Origin: Diatrype stigma | Taxonomy: Eukaryota; Ascomycota; Sordariomycetes; Xylariales; Diatrypaceae | Length of the DNA stretch: 64,000 nucleotides | Direction of reading: 5' to 3' | NCBI GenBank assembly: GCA_022225965.2 | Contig: JAKJXP020000002.1 | Location: 186,001-250,000, forward strand | Part shown: positions 1-10,260 of the stretch, in pieces | How positions within the stretch are numbered: position 1 is the stretch's first letter | Layout: each line of letters opens with the position of its first letter | The notes under the pieces: model-generated | Databases searched by the model: none | Seen by the model: only the letters and a program-made list of their open reading frames with translations | Told to the model about the DNA's origin: nothing | Position numbers and translations under genes: made by a program

Positions 1-840
1 AAATCCTTGGCCACTACCTTCGCAGCGTTTCTGACATAGCTACCCAGATCAAGCGAGAATGCTGTAACTGGCCTTACGTATTATAAAAATGTAAGCACTT
101 CACTATTAACTTTGTGCGAATATCAGATAATTCCTTTAAGTACAAACTATAACTTCTTCATGGTATATTGCAATGGGCAATCACTTTAATCCCCGGAGTC
201 ATCATACAATAGTGGGGATTCAGTATAGGATAGGGGCTACAATATAAGGTATAAATGAAAGGCTTGGAAGCTCATCCGCACCCCCCTTTATATACGAGAC
301 AGGTAAAATTTGAGAGCTCAGTCCTATCTGTTTAAAATAGAAACGCTAACCAAGCTCATCAATCGTGAATACCTACTACATTAGAACGTCTATGTAGCGA
401 GCGAGCAGGGACTAGATTGGCGGTGAGAAATGCTCCGATACTGCGATCGACATGTGCGACGACCCCCTTCACTATCCTCAACTATCAACCCGGTATTGGG
501 GTGGGCGGTCAGGGGCAATCAACCGCGAAACCAAACATAACAACTCGCCTGATTTTTGAACCCCGTTACAAATCATATGCCTAATACAGAAGCCCAAGAA
601 CCGAGCGTGAGCCTTCCGGTGGGCCCCTGTTAGGTAATTAATGCCAGTTATACGGCTTGGCAGCCCCTAAGCTGGGCCTCAGGCCGAGTCGTGCTTCGTC
701 ATGCATGAGTTCCTTCTCCTTGGCTGTATTTATTTTGATTTATTTCTTGCTTTCGGCACGAAAATCATCACACGGAACTTCCATTCGGTAAGAATCCAGA
801 GTTACGAGATTGACAGGACACTCCAAAAGAAGTCTTAACA
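1..840. other. Gene-free left edge and upstream region of the TTL gene
   Basis: No ORF with recognisable content, no tRNA and no repeat was found here. The final part, AT-rich around 725-770, is presumably promoter and 5' UTR of the gene starting at 841. The left edge may hold the end of a neighbouring transcription unit that cannot be seen. Confidence 0.4.
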
Positions 841-2310
841 ATGTACGCCTTCATAAAATCGGCGAACCCGTGGCTTGATGAGCACATAAAGTCATGCGTC
901 CGGAAGTATGTGCCGGGCGTCACCTTCGTCGACGACATCGCCGACCTCCGACCGGAGAACGTGGGGGGAAAGACGGTCTTCCAGTTCGGCGATGGCGAGA
1001 ACCTCGGGCCCAAGTTCGCCATCGCCAACACCGCGGCCGGGGGCCTCATCAACGCCTACCCGAGCAGCGATGCGCTCGCCCGCAAGGACTGCCTCGCCCG
1101 GGTCGTGGAGTACTGGACAGCGAAAAGGCCGGGGAGCATCCTGAAAGATACGGTTCCGGTCACCGTGCGGCTGTCTCTCGACTACAGCGAGTACGTCGAC
1201 GAAGCGCTAGCCGCGGCGGACGACCTTACGCTGCTCTACTCGCTGGAGGAGAACGAGGAGAAAGACGCTGCCGACAGGGAGTGGTGGATCCTCAAGCCAG
1301 CGTTGCTGGATTGCGGCTCCGGAATTCGGATCTTCAGCACCATGGAAGAGCTCGCGAGCCACCTGGAGCTTGCAGCTGACTTGCCGTGCGAAGACGAAGG
1401 AGAAGAAGAGCAAGCTCAAGAACCGGAGGGAGATTCTCGTACTACCAAAGGGGAAGCCACATACGGTGATAGGAACGGGGCAGGCGTGTTTTCTCCGGAG
1501 CTGTCTTTCCCTGGCCTGGCCTCCCTGGATGCCCTGGTCACTACCACCAGTGAAATGAGTCTCAACAGCGGAATCCCGGGGAAGGCTCAGAAGGATGCCG
1601 AAGCTCGCCAGTACGTATCCGAGGATACTGGGCGCATACTCTCGGCCCAGATCCGTGAGTTCGTGGCGCAGAGGTACATTGTCTCCGTGCCGCCCCTAGA
1701 GAACCGGAAATGGCATGTCCGGGCGTACGTCCTCAGCGTCGGGCGGCTCAAAGTCCACGTCTTCCGCGAGATGCTAGCTCTTCTTGCCCTCGAGGACCAC
1801 AAGCCGCCGTGGGATGACCCAAAGCCGGGGTCGTTCCTAACCAATACAGCGATCCAGGACGAGGGCGGGTACGTGGCCAAGAGGTCGATGCGGGACTTCT
1901 GGAGCACCCCTGACGACTTGCTCCCGGGGGAATGGAAGGCTCGCGCCTTCGACCAGATTTGCGAGATCTCAGCCGAGCTGTTCCGCGCAGCGGCTTACAC
2001 CATGGCCGATAAGTTCACGGCCTTGGACCAATGCTTTGAGCTCTACGCCCTGGACTTCCTTATCGATACAGAGGGTACCGCGTGGCTCCTGGAAGTGAAC
2101 GAGACGCCCGCTTTCTACGAGCAAGGGGTAGCGGCCGGCATCGCGCAACGGCTCCTAGAATCGGTCATCTGCGTCGTCATGGAACATCTGGGCCGAGCTC
2201 AGGTTGGGGACCACCAGGACTCGGAGCTCAGAAAGCGAATGGTGGAGGTGGTGGATGAAACTGAGAAGCTCGGGAAGAGCAACATCTCCGAAATCATTCC
2301 CGAATATTAG
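841..2310 (+). CDS. Tubulin-tyrosine ligase family protein (TTL domain)
   Basis: Single-exon ORF of 489 residues with the ATP-grasp features of the tubulin-tyrosine ligase family. WWILKPALLDCGSGIRIF (about residues 148-165) matches the TTL ATP-binding strand and loop. RKWHVRAYVL (about 289) and DFLID followed by WLLEVNETPAF (about 404-425) are the C-terminal ATP-grasp strands carrying the metal-binding acidic and Asn residues. Fungal members resemble yeast Pby1, a P-body-associated TTL-domain protein, so the substrate need not be tubulin. An acidic, poorly conserved insert (about residues 183-265) separates the two halves of the fold; it reads in frame and is probably a loop, although an unrecognised intron cannot be excluded. 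The start at 841 gives a natural N-terminus. The family is clear, the substrate is not. Confidence 0.85.
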   Translation: MYAFIKSANPWLDEHIKSCVRKYVPGVTFVDDIADLRPENVGGKTVFQFGDGENLGPKFAIANTAAGGLINAYPSSDALARKDCLARVVEYWTAKRPGSILKDTVPVTVRLSLDYSEYVDEALAAADDLTLLYSLEENEEKDAADREWWILKPALLDCGSGIRIFSTMEELASHLELAADLPCEDEGEEEQAQEPEGDSRTTKGEATYGDRNGAGVFSPELSFPGLASLDALVTTTSEMSLNSGIPGKAQKDAEARQYVSEDTGRILSAQIREFVAQRYIVSVPPLENRKWHVRAYVLSVGRLKVHVFREMLALLALEDHKPPWDDPKPGSFLTNTAIQDEGGYVAKRSMRDFWSTPDDLLPGEWKARAFDQICEISAELFRAAAYTMADKFTALDQCFELYALDFLIDTEGTAWLLEVNETPAFYEQGVAAGIAQRLLESVICVVMEHLGRAQVGDHQDSELRKRMVEVVDETEKLGKSNISEIIPEY

Positions 2311-2791
2311 ATATTAGGTAGCTAATTAGGTAGTTAGCACCTACATAGATAGGATAGGAGAGCGTGGAGTCCCTATTATGGTCACCTACTAGTGGCTTGG
2401 CACTCCTTACATATAGTAGAGCTCTTCCCCTTTATTATATCATACAAATAGATCATACCAAGTTCGACAGAGAGACTACAGCTCGGTAGTTCCAGTAACA
2501 TGGCTACTCTTAACCAACATCTTCTACGGTTAGTAGTGTTGAACTGCAGCAAAATTGGAGTTACCAGAATTATGACTATTCTGGATTTTATCAAGTAGGT
2601 GATGGGTGAAGCGCAGGATTGCACAAGATGTTGGCCAGGATCTGCATGATGTTAAGACCAACAACGGATAAGGGCCTTCGCAAAAACGAAGTGCCAAAAT
2701 ATCGTTGAAGGTATCCATGATCAGTTTCTGGGCATGTTATCAGAAAGCGCGCGATGGGGTTTGTATAGAAGAAACCGAGACTCCTATACAA
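2311..2791. other. Intergenic, 3' flank of the TTL gene
   Basis: Short overlapping ORFs only, none with recognisable content. AT-rich with many stops in all frames. It ends at the left TA of the adjoining MITE. Confidence 0.4.
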
Positions 2792-2793
2792 TA

Positions 2794-3329
2794 CCTACCG
2801 TAGCGGGAATGGGTGCGCCTCCACAACGATTGTGGACTGTACAATCGTTGTGCTGTATTACAATGATTGTTTCCTAGCACAACGATTGTACAGTTCACAA
2901 TCGTTGTGGAAAGTTAGCTAGTGCACCTAAAAGAAAGGCTCCTATTGGTCCAATTTGCTAACCCGAAGTTTAGCCGGGTGGACGCTGTACAAAAGAAAAA
3001 TTGGAACCCCATACCTAGAATTGAACCCGCTACTTTTAGGTTTCCCGGTAAATATATACATACAAGGTCAAATTAGATTTACAGTTTTTATACATACAGG
3101 TTACAGTTTACGATTATACCACTACGCTACGGATTACAGTCACAATTATCACTATGCCTGCAGCTTCTAATTGGGCCTTTTATACTTGAGTAACTTAATC
3201 CGGTAACAGCGCCTATACCCCCACTAAATTGCACAACGATTGTTGGCCAGCACAACCGTTGTGCCCCTACACAACGGTTGTGAGCTTCCACAATCGTTGT
3301 AACCCCACGCATTTTCCCGCTATGGTAGG
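2794..3329. mobile_element. MITE-like element with TA flanks and palindrome-rich terminal inverted repeats
   Basis: Both ends share an inverted terminus. The left end reads CCTACCGTAGCGGGAA from 2794; the reverse complement of the right end reads CCTACCATAGCGGGAA from 3329 inward. Similarity continues with gaps for about 60 bp. The element is flanked by TA at 2792-2793 and 3330-3331, the duplication expected of Tc1/mariner-superfamily elements. Each end carries a cluster of near-palindromes of the form CACAACNRTTGTG: five at about 2822-2909 and four at about 3232-3300. At 536 bp without a transposase ORF it fits a non-autonomous MITE. The superfamily call rests on the TA flanks and structure only. 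Confidence 0.7.
2990..3140 (-). ncRNA. Degenerate tRNA-like / SINE-like Pol III unit
   Basis: On the minus strand TAGCGTAGTGGTA (about 3130-3118) resembles a tRNA A box with the D-loop GG. GGTTCAATTCT (3027-3017) is close to the B-box consensus. TTTTT then TTTT follow (about 3000-2985), as expected for a Pol III terminator. The A and B boxes are about 100 nt apart, too far for an intronless tRNA, and neither the acceptor stem nor the T stem pairs well. It lies wholly inside the 2794-3329 MITE. It could be a tRNA pseudogene, a tRNA-derived SINE fragment, or chance. Confidence 0.3.
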
Positions 3330-3331
3330 TA

Positions 3332-3850
3332 ATGAGCTTGTAAGAATCAGGGGCGGTTCTTAATAGGTGCAGACTGGCTGAACTGGTCTGCCCTTTCTGC
3401 CCTTTCAACGCCCCCAGTTGCAGACTAGCGCATGGCAGAGGTGCCAAGATTTCGCAATATCGATAGGCAAATCGCTTCGCACTAGAGAGAAAAGTCAAAA
3501 TTGATAAAAGTCACCAATCAAGTTCGGGAGCGGCAGGCACATTTAGCGGGTACCTAGGCAGCTAGTTGCACTAACTAACCGAATTCTGCAAGTGCCAACC
3601 CACCTCTGTAAACTGCTGAAGTTGACCGCCTCGATTTTTCAAACTTTCGCCTTACCAACTTACCAACACCCAGCCAGACAGCCAAAGCCAGGACTGCCAA
3701 AACATCCCGCCCCAGCCAGCCCCACGACCAACCAGACCAGCAAGCAACCAACGACCAAGCGAGCAAGCAATTGAAATATACTTGAGAACCAGCTTCTCGT
3801 CCAGTGACATAATCCGCATTCGCTGCCCAGATCCCGCGATACAGATCGAG
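3332..3850. other. Intergenic between the MITE and the SURF6 gene
   Basis: No credible ORF. A C/A-rich stretch at about 3655-3765 (repeated CCAGC/CCAACC-like units) lies just upstream of the SURF6 start and probably belongs to its promoter or 5' UTR. Confidence 0.4.
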
Positions 3851-5719
3851 ATGGCCGACTCCTCTTTGCAGGTTGGTACATCCTGCAGACCCCGCTACCA
3901 CTCGTCCAGCCGAACCTCATCACGGCAGGGATGAGATGAGATATTCATATCCAACGTAATCATCGTCGAGGACCTGCATCTGACACCCAGCGCAACTCTA
4001 GGAACGCCTTCGCGACCATGCGAAAGCCTTCGATGGTCTCCTTTCCTTGATACCAGCAAAGATGTACTATGGAGAAGATAATAGTGTATGTTCAACAAAT
4101 GCTTGCTACTACATATACTATCTTCACGGCGACCCTGGCCCAGTTGGGATAGACAACTTCACCCTCACTGCGCATTGACAGTCTGAAACTTTACTTACCG
4201 TCGTGTTTCCCCATAGGATCAATGGCAGAAGAAGAAGCAGACCAAAGCAGAAGCTGCCGCTGCTCGGCGCAACAAGCTCGATCCCGACAGTGAACTAAAC
4301 CGAAGCGCCAAGGAAGTCATGGATGAGCAGGCTCGGAAAAAGCGGAAGCGCGACCAGGCTCAAGATGGCGATGAAGACGCGTGGTCAGACATCGACGGCG
4401 TCGAAGCTGAGACACCCCGCCAGGGCATGAAGAGTAGGGCCCAGAAAGATGCCCAGAAGAAGCAGAAGACCGGCGATGACGAAACACAAAAGCTAGATGA
4501 GAAAGAAAGGCGGAAGGAGGAAAAGAAACAGGCACGGAAAGAGCGCAAAGCAGAGCGACAGATGCTAAGAGAAGAAGAGGCCGCTTTCGAGAGGCAGACC
4601 ATCAAGGGTGTTAATAAGGTCAAGCTGGGGCCCAGGCAGTCCCGAACCGACTCGGAAAAGGCTGCCAGCCCGTCAGTGCCGGATGGTAACACCAAACCCA
4701 GTCAGTCCATCGAAGAGGATGAATCCGAGCCCGAGTCCGCCGACCAGTCAGATATGCAGGCTGTTGATGTCACTGGTATCGTGGCCGCTGACGGTCAACA
4801 GAATGGTGAGGAGGTTTCTACGTCACCATCCGAACCGCAGTCTCCCGTGTTTGATACCAATGGAACCCCAGCCGACTCTACTGGCCAACCATCTAGTACC
4901 ACTACCTCTATTTCATCCACCGTCCCGCCATCCGAAAAGCCTAAACACATCAAGATTCCACAAGACACGGCAGCCCTTCGTGAACGACTCGCAGCGAGGA
5001 TTCAAGCACTTCGAGATGCAAGGAAAGCAGATCGGGATGGGAAGCCCATACGCACGCGACAGGAGTTGATTGAGGCCCGGCGACAAAAAGAGGCAGAACG
5101 GAAAGCACATAAGAAAGAGCTCTGGAAACAGCAGAAAGCCGATGCCGACAAACTTCGGGAAGAGGCTCTCGCATCGGCTCGGAACTCGCCTGGGAGCATG
5201 CTTAGCCCTGCGATCGATGCTGACAACAACTTCTCCTTCGGTCGTGTCGCTTTCGGTGACGGGACACAGCTATCCCAGGACCTCTCGCATTCACTCAACA
5301 AGGGCAAGAAGAAGGGACCTTCCGACCCGAAGACAGCTCTGCAAAAGTTGGAGGGCCAGAAGAAACGCCTCGAGGAGATGGACAAGGAAAAGCGTAAGGA
5401 CATCGAGGAGAAGGAAGCCTGGCTCACTGCCAGAAGGCGAGCGGAAGGCGAGAAGATAAAGGATGATGAGAAACTGCTGAAGAGGGCCGTCAAGCGCAAG
5501 GACCAGGCCAAGAAAAAGAGCGCCAAGGAGTGGAACACCAGACTCGACGGTGTCAACAAGTCCATTAAGGAAAAGCAAAAGAAGCGGGAGGAGAACATCC
5601 AGAAGAGACGAGACGAAAAGTTAACGGGCAAGGGTGGCAAGAAAAAGGGGGGAGCTAAGAAGCCCAAGGGCCGGGCCGGGTTCGAAGGGTCATTCAAAGT
5701 CGGTGGGAAGAGGAAGTAA
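3851..5719 (+). CDS. RRP14: SURF6 / Rrp14 family ribosome-biogenesis protein
   Basis: Nucleolar SURF6-domain protein needed for pre-rRNA processing and ribosomal subunit assembly. Gene model of three exons: 3851-3871, 4002-4085 and 4217-5719 (535 aa). Exon 1 codes MADSSLQ. Exon 2 codes ERLRDHAKAFDGLLSLIPAK followed by MYYGEDNS, the conserved N-terminal Rrp14 block. Exon 3 resumes with DQWQKKKQ. Intron 2 has a good GTATGT donor and TAG acceptor; intron 1 uses GTTGGT. The large exon is strongly Lys/Glu/Arg-rich and coiled-coil-like. The SURF6 core is around RTRQELIEARRQKEAERKAH with FGRVAFGDG further on, and the C-terminus is a basic GGKKKGGAKK tail. A start at the ATG at 4319 alone would miss the conserved N-terminus. 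Confidence 0.9.
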
Positions 5720-6353
5720 ACGTTCGTAGGAGCTGGCCCAGACCAACGTCTTCGATGACCTCAAATCCGGCAAGCTATTTTTGTACATATTTCCAGGACA
5801 TGTTCGAGGCTTAGGTGTCTGCATTAGCGAGTTTGATCCCTTTTGAGATACCTGATCAAACCCATGTCTGTCGGTGGTCATTGTCAAAGTCTATCCGTGT
5901 TCACACTACCACTACGAATGCTCATAACTGAGAAGCCTCCTCATGGATTGCCGTAGCAGCCTAGAGTACCCTTATCCGTGATTGCATAATTGGGTTAAAA
6001 TCAAAAGAATAGCCAAAGTTCAACAACTCGAGGTCCTCATTACCAGGGCCAATATCGATCTTCCTACCATTATACTACAGAACCTCTCGAACGAAGGACC
6101 CCATTGCTTAACTATATCGCATGCAGTCCCCTAAATCAAGAAGATATAGCATACATCATACATCACATTACTAAGACAAACAGGGGGTTCTATATATATA
6201 TATATATAGACAATAATCCAAGAAAAAGACATTATCAAACATCAGGTGTTCTAGAGCTACTATGATCAACTCTGGTAGTTTCTCAAATTTAGGTACCTAG
6301 TAGGGCGAAGCCCAACTCGATCGCAGCACTGAAAGTTGCGAAGTCCAATCATT
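5720..6353. other. Intergenic between convergent SURF6 and complex I genes
   Basis: Shared 3' region of two convergent genes. It contains a (TA)n microsatellite at about 6191-6208 and otherwise AT-rich unique sequence. No ORF of note. Confidence 0.5.
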
Positions 6354-7134
6354 CTATTTCCGGTACCATATCCTCGACTTCCTCGAGGACCGGATCTTCC
6401 TCTGCAGCTGGAAGATGCCGTAGAGCAGGGCCTCGGCGGTGGGCGGGCAGCCGGGGACGTAGATGTCGACGGGGACGATGCGGTCGACGCCGCGGACGAC
6501 GCTGTAGCTGTAGTGGTAGTAGCCGCCGCCGTTGGCGCAGCTGCCCATGCTGACGACGTAGCGCGGCTCGGGCATCTGGTCGTAACACTGGCGCAGCGCC
6601 GGCGCCATCTTGTTGGTCACGGTGCCCGCTACGATTAGCACGTCGGCCTGCCGCGGCGACGCCCGGAAGATGATCCCCAGCCGGTCCTGGTCGTACCGCG
6701 GCATCGACGCGTGCATCATCTCCAGCGCGCAGCACGCCAGCCCGAAGCTGAGCGGCCAGAGCGACCCGTTGCGCGCCCAGTTCGCGACTTGGTCTGCTGT
6801 CGTCCTGGATTTAGGTCAGTAGATAGATAGGTAGGTAGGTAGATGGAAGCAGTGTCGGCTTAAGTTCGCCCTCGGCTTGGGATGGGCTGGGTAGTTGGGT
6901 AGTGGCTTACAGGAGGTATTCAGCAAGGCCTTTAGGTTTGACCTCGGTAGATAGCTCTCGTTCACGGCGGATGGGCCTTTGTGGTGTAGTCGTCTCACTA
7001 GACTTGGGATGGGACGACCTGTTCTCAGCCGTGCAAGAGAGGAACCGTGATGCTGCCCTTGGAATATTACGAGACAATGATGTCCCCGCCTTCCGCGAGA
7101 AGAGGTCGCCTGCGAGGTTAGCGGAGCCATCCAA
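6354..7134 (-). CDS. NDUFS7: NADH:ubiquinone oxidoreductase 20 kDa (PSST) subunit, mitochondrial
   Basis: Core complex I subunit that carries Fe-S cluster N2, the last electron carrier before ubiquinone, on the matrix side of the inner mitochondrial membrane. Two exons on the minus strand: 7134-6911 and 6804-6354 (224 aa, close to the usual fungal length of about 226). The join restores [20 protein letters not shown]. The four cluster ligands are visible: tandem Cys in [15 protein letters not shown] and YVPGCPPT. The N-terminal 55 or so residues are Arg/Ser-rich, as expected for a mitochondrial presequence. The start codon is uncertain because a short upstream exon could exist. Donor GTAAGC and acceptor CCAG are good. 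It is convergent with the SURF6 gene. Confidence 0.93.
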
Positions 7135-7640
7135 ACCTCAGTCAACAACACTCACTCAATGTTTTACGTCCGACGCTCATTTTCCGGGATATTTAGAAGA
7201 TACGGGAGAATACGATATGGCGTAGCACTCTCCGGAATCATAGTCCAGAATGTTGCCAGTGAGTAATTGAGGGCTGGCCCTCTGAGAGAAATGTGAGTTG
7301 GACCATTGGAATCATAGCGAACCTCCCTCCCCTGCTTGGTTCCGCCATCGGGATAAGCCCACATACTCATTTATGTATGGGGTGCTTATGTTCGTGAGAA
7401 TGGACATGTCTTTGGACCTTCCTTGTGATAACCGGCTGTTCGGATCCGAATAGGGGCACCGCAGTCATGAAATGTGGGACTTCCCAGGGGCGCATGAGCA
7501 GTTCGGGAATGCTCATTCGGGAAAACCCCACCGGAGAAAACCCACAGTTCGATCTCGGGAAAAACCCACACCACCGGTTTCCCTTCAGATGTCCTCCTAC
7601 TACACACATGCCCTCACTGTAACGCTTCGAAACGCGCATA
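7135..7640. other. Divergent intergenic region, complex I subunit and zinc-finger regulator
   Basis: Shared upstream region of two divergently transcribed genes. No convincing ORF. A first non-coding exon for either gene could lie here. Confidence 0.4.
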
Positions 7641-9610
7641 ATGGTGTCTCCACGTGCTCATACATGCTCTATCTGCTCCCGGTCCTTTCAGCGCAACACT
7701 CACTTACGCAGACACGAAGCGGGCCATACAGAAGCTAAGCACCAATGCCCCTTTTGCAGCAAGACATTTGCCAGGGGCGACGTTTCTCGCCGACATGCAC
7801 AATCGTGCCCTCATAGGAGGGAGAGCGATGGTACGCCCCTCCAATCAGACAAGCGCGGTAGAAGGCCGCACGCTTGCAATTGGTGCTCCAAGAGAAAAGT
7901 GGCGTGCGACAAGGAACACCCGTGTGGCCGGTGTTCTGCTCGTCAGCTAGCCTGTGTGTATTCCTCGACTCAAGATAGCGAAGGTCCTCACCGCGTACAA
8001 CCACCACTACCACCACCAGTTGGCAGAGTATCTATTCCCATATCTTTCTTACTCCATGTCACGGATCCCGCGTCCAGATCCTCAACAGGCGTATTTGCTT
8101 CGCAAGATCCCGATGCAGATCTAGTCCCTCCCTCTAATGCGGATCCCAGCTACTGGCGAAACGAGGTTGTTCGTTCCGATGCCAGCCATACCACACCAGT
8201 AGATCTGAACTCTCTATTCTGGGGGTTCGAAAACCCCTTGGGCGATCTGCCGTTCGACAACTGGTTTACGGCAGAACCCCTAGATATCCCCTTTGCGTTT
8301 TCAGGCGATCCGAACGGGGACCTACAAGTTCGACTGAATGTCTTGGTCTCCGAACTGAGGCGCCTAGAACAAGACGTGTGCAGTCGCTACCGCAACGTCC
8401 GGTTGACGACGCCTACTGAAACGGACTATGCAAACCTCTTCACCGCGGCAAGCTTTCTCGAGCTTGTATCTGCCTTCTTCCAGCGGATCCATTGGCAATG
8501 GCCCATCCTTCACCGGCCAACGTTCGACCTACACAAGGCCTGCCTCCCCTTGCTACTCTCGATCGCTTTGTCCGGTGCCGCGTACTCGCGCCCCGACGAT
8601 ACAACAGCGGAATACGCCGCGTCCGCAGAGGCGTTCCACAGCATCGCGGAGACCTACATCTTTCACCACCTGGACAACGTCGTCGCCGCTCCGGACACCC
8701 GCGACCTTCCAAGTGATAGTGCAATCGAAGCGTGCCAGGCAGCCCTGATTCTCGAATTCGTACTACTCAGCATGAACAACAGGGAGATGCGGCGGAGGAT
8801 GCTCACGAAGAACCACCCCAGCCTCGTCGCGGTGATCCGCACGATGGGGTTCTCCAGAATACAACAACACGCGCACTCCGTAGATATGCCGACTTGGGAC
8901 TCGTTCATCCGACACGAGTCGCTCGTCCGGGCCGTCACGTGGCTGTTCCTTCAGGACTCGGTACTCACGCTGTTCTGCAACCAGCCTCCCTGCATGGCCA
9001 TCTCGGAGATGGTGAGCGATCTCCCCTGTGACGAGGAGCTGTGGGTTGCCGAGTCAGAGGCGGAGTTCGAACCGAAGCGGCAGCAGATGGAGCGCCTAGA
9101 AGACTGGCAACCCCGTTCCATACGGCAGCTTGTGACATGGCTTCTCGACGATCATGAATGGAAGGGCCAGCAGACTGCTACTTATAGGAGATCGCATTGT
9201 AGGCTGAGCCTCGGTCACTTATATATGCTTATTTGGGGTATGTTCTCACGTGCTGTGCTCCTTTCTGATGTCACGTTACGTTGCTCGCATAGCTAAACTT
9301 GCCTTTAGCCCTCCAGCCCGTTCTCCTCAGTCTGCGGACCACGATGCTCGGCCCAACCTGCTCATCCGCCGTAATGCGTGCGCTCCAGCGGTGGAAGGCT
9401 CTCTGGGACGATGCCGTCGAGGCCCTGACATCATCGCGAAAGAAGGCCCCTGGAACGGTGAAGACTGCGACAGAGTTGGCCCGGCTGGCTACCAAGATCG
9501 TAGAGGTTGGTGGACGAGCCGAGGCGATGAGGGACTCGCCGTACCTGCAAGGGACTCCTCGGGAGGATACGGCCGACATTCACGAGTTTATCAGGAAGTA
9601 TATGAACTAA
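7641..9610 (+). CDS. Transcription factor with C2H2-type fingers plus Zn2Cys6 cluster and fungal-specific TF domain
   Basis: Two exons, 7641-9237 and 9309-9610 (632 aa). The N-terminus holds a C2H2 finger (C9, C12, H25, H29), a second finger of C2HC type (C36, C39, H52, C56), then a complete Zn2Cys6 binuclear cluster (C79, C82, C89, C95, C98, C105). From about residue 250 (LVSAFFQRIHWQWPILHRPTF) it matches the fungal-specific transcription factor domain that follows such DNA-binding regions. The intron has donor GTATGT and acceptor TTTAG; splicing replaces a short tail by a helical C-terminus ending HEFIRKYMN. Proteins pairing C2H2 fingers with Zn2Cys6 are a known minority class in filamentous fungi. 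The target genes are unknown. Confidence 0.88.
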
Positions 9611-9688
9611 TAAAAGAACAGAACACGTTGTATATATACGGCATGGCCTCTTGTGAAGGGAAAATAGAATCATACGGGTGAATACAAA

Positions 9689-10252
9689 CAGGGTGTCACG
9701 CAACGCAATCCATTGCAACCAGGACCTCTGGTGGATGGATTGCTATAACTGCAACCAGCCCTTTGGATTTGGTGGATTGCTATTGCGCAATTGCAACCAA
9801 ATTGCAATTGCGTTGTATTAGTTGCAATACCCAAATCGGATAAAAGTAAAGGCATATATAAAGGTCGTAAAACGGATTGTTGGCGTTTATGTAGCCAATT
9901 GGCATATTCGAAGCACATTATTAACAGCCCTGCTTAATTAATGGAAGATTGCTTAATTGAAGGTTTTAATCCATACCTAACACTTTTACCCTTCCGGCAT
10001 TCCCTCCCTCCCCCTTCTCTTAGCCTTTATTTTGATCCTTATTAGCCTTTATAATCCTTATTATGGCGATATATATTAACCACAATTACTAGCCACTGTA
10101 ACGTGTAACCAGTTGCGTAATTAGGGGAAGATATCGTGGGTTACGTTGCAGATTGCGCAATTCAGAAAAATCCCGAATGGATGGGTTGCAAAAGCTGGTG
10201 GCAACCAATTGGTGCCAATCGCGTTGCATAGGTTGCGTTGCGTGATACCCTG
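9689..10252. mobile_element. hAT-like MITE with 8-bp target-site duplication
   Basis: The left end CAGGGTGTCACGCAACGCAA and the inverted right end CAGGGTATCACGCAACGCAA form about 20-bp terminal repeats with one mismatch, followed by further related GCAATTGC/TTGCAACC subterminal repeats on both sides. The flanks are AATACAAA (9681-9688) and AATATAAA (10253-10260), an 8-bp duplication with a single C/T difference. CAGGG-type termini and 8-bp duplications are typical of the hAT superfamily. At 564 bp and without a transposase ORF it is non-autonomous. Confidence 0.82.
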
Positions 10253-10260
10253 AATATAAA

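Noticed and set aside
3575..3923. Short minus-strand ORFs before the SURF6 gene
   Set aside because: Trp/Gly-rich reading of a C/A-rich leader; overlaps the true first exon of SURF6.
5002..5697. 231-residue antisense ORF in SURF6
   Set aside because: Mirror of Lys/Glu-rich coding sequence (Phe/Leu/Ser-rich), with no support.
6191..6208. (TA)n as a promoter TATA box
   Set aside because: It lies between two convergent 3' ends, so it is a microsatellite rather than a core promoter.
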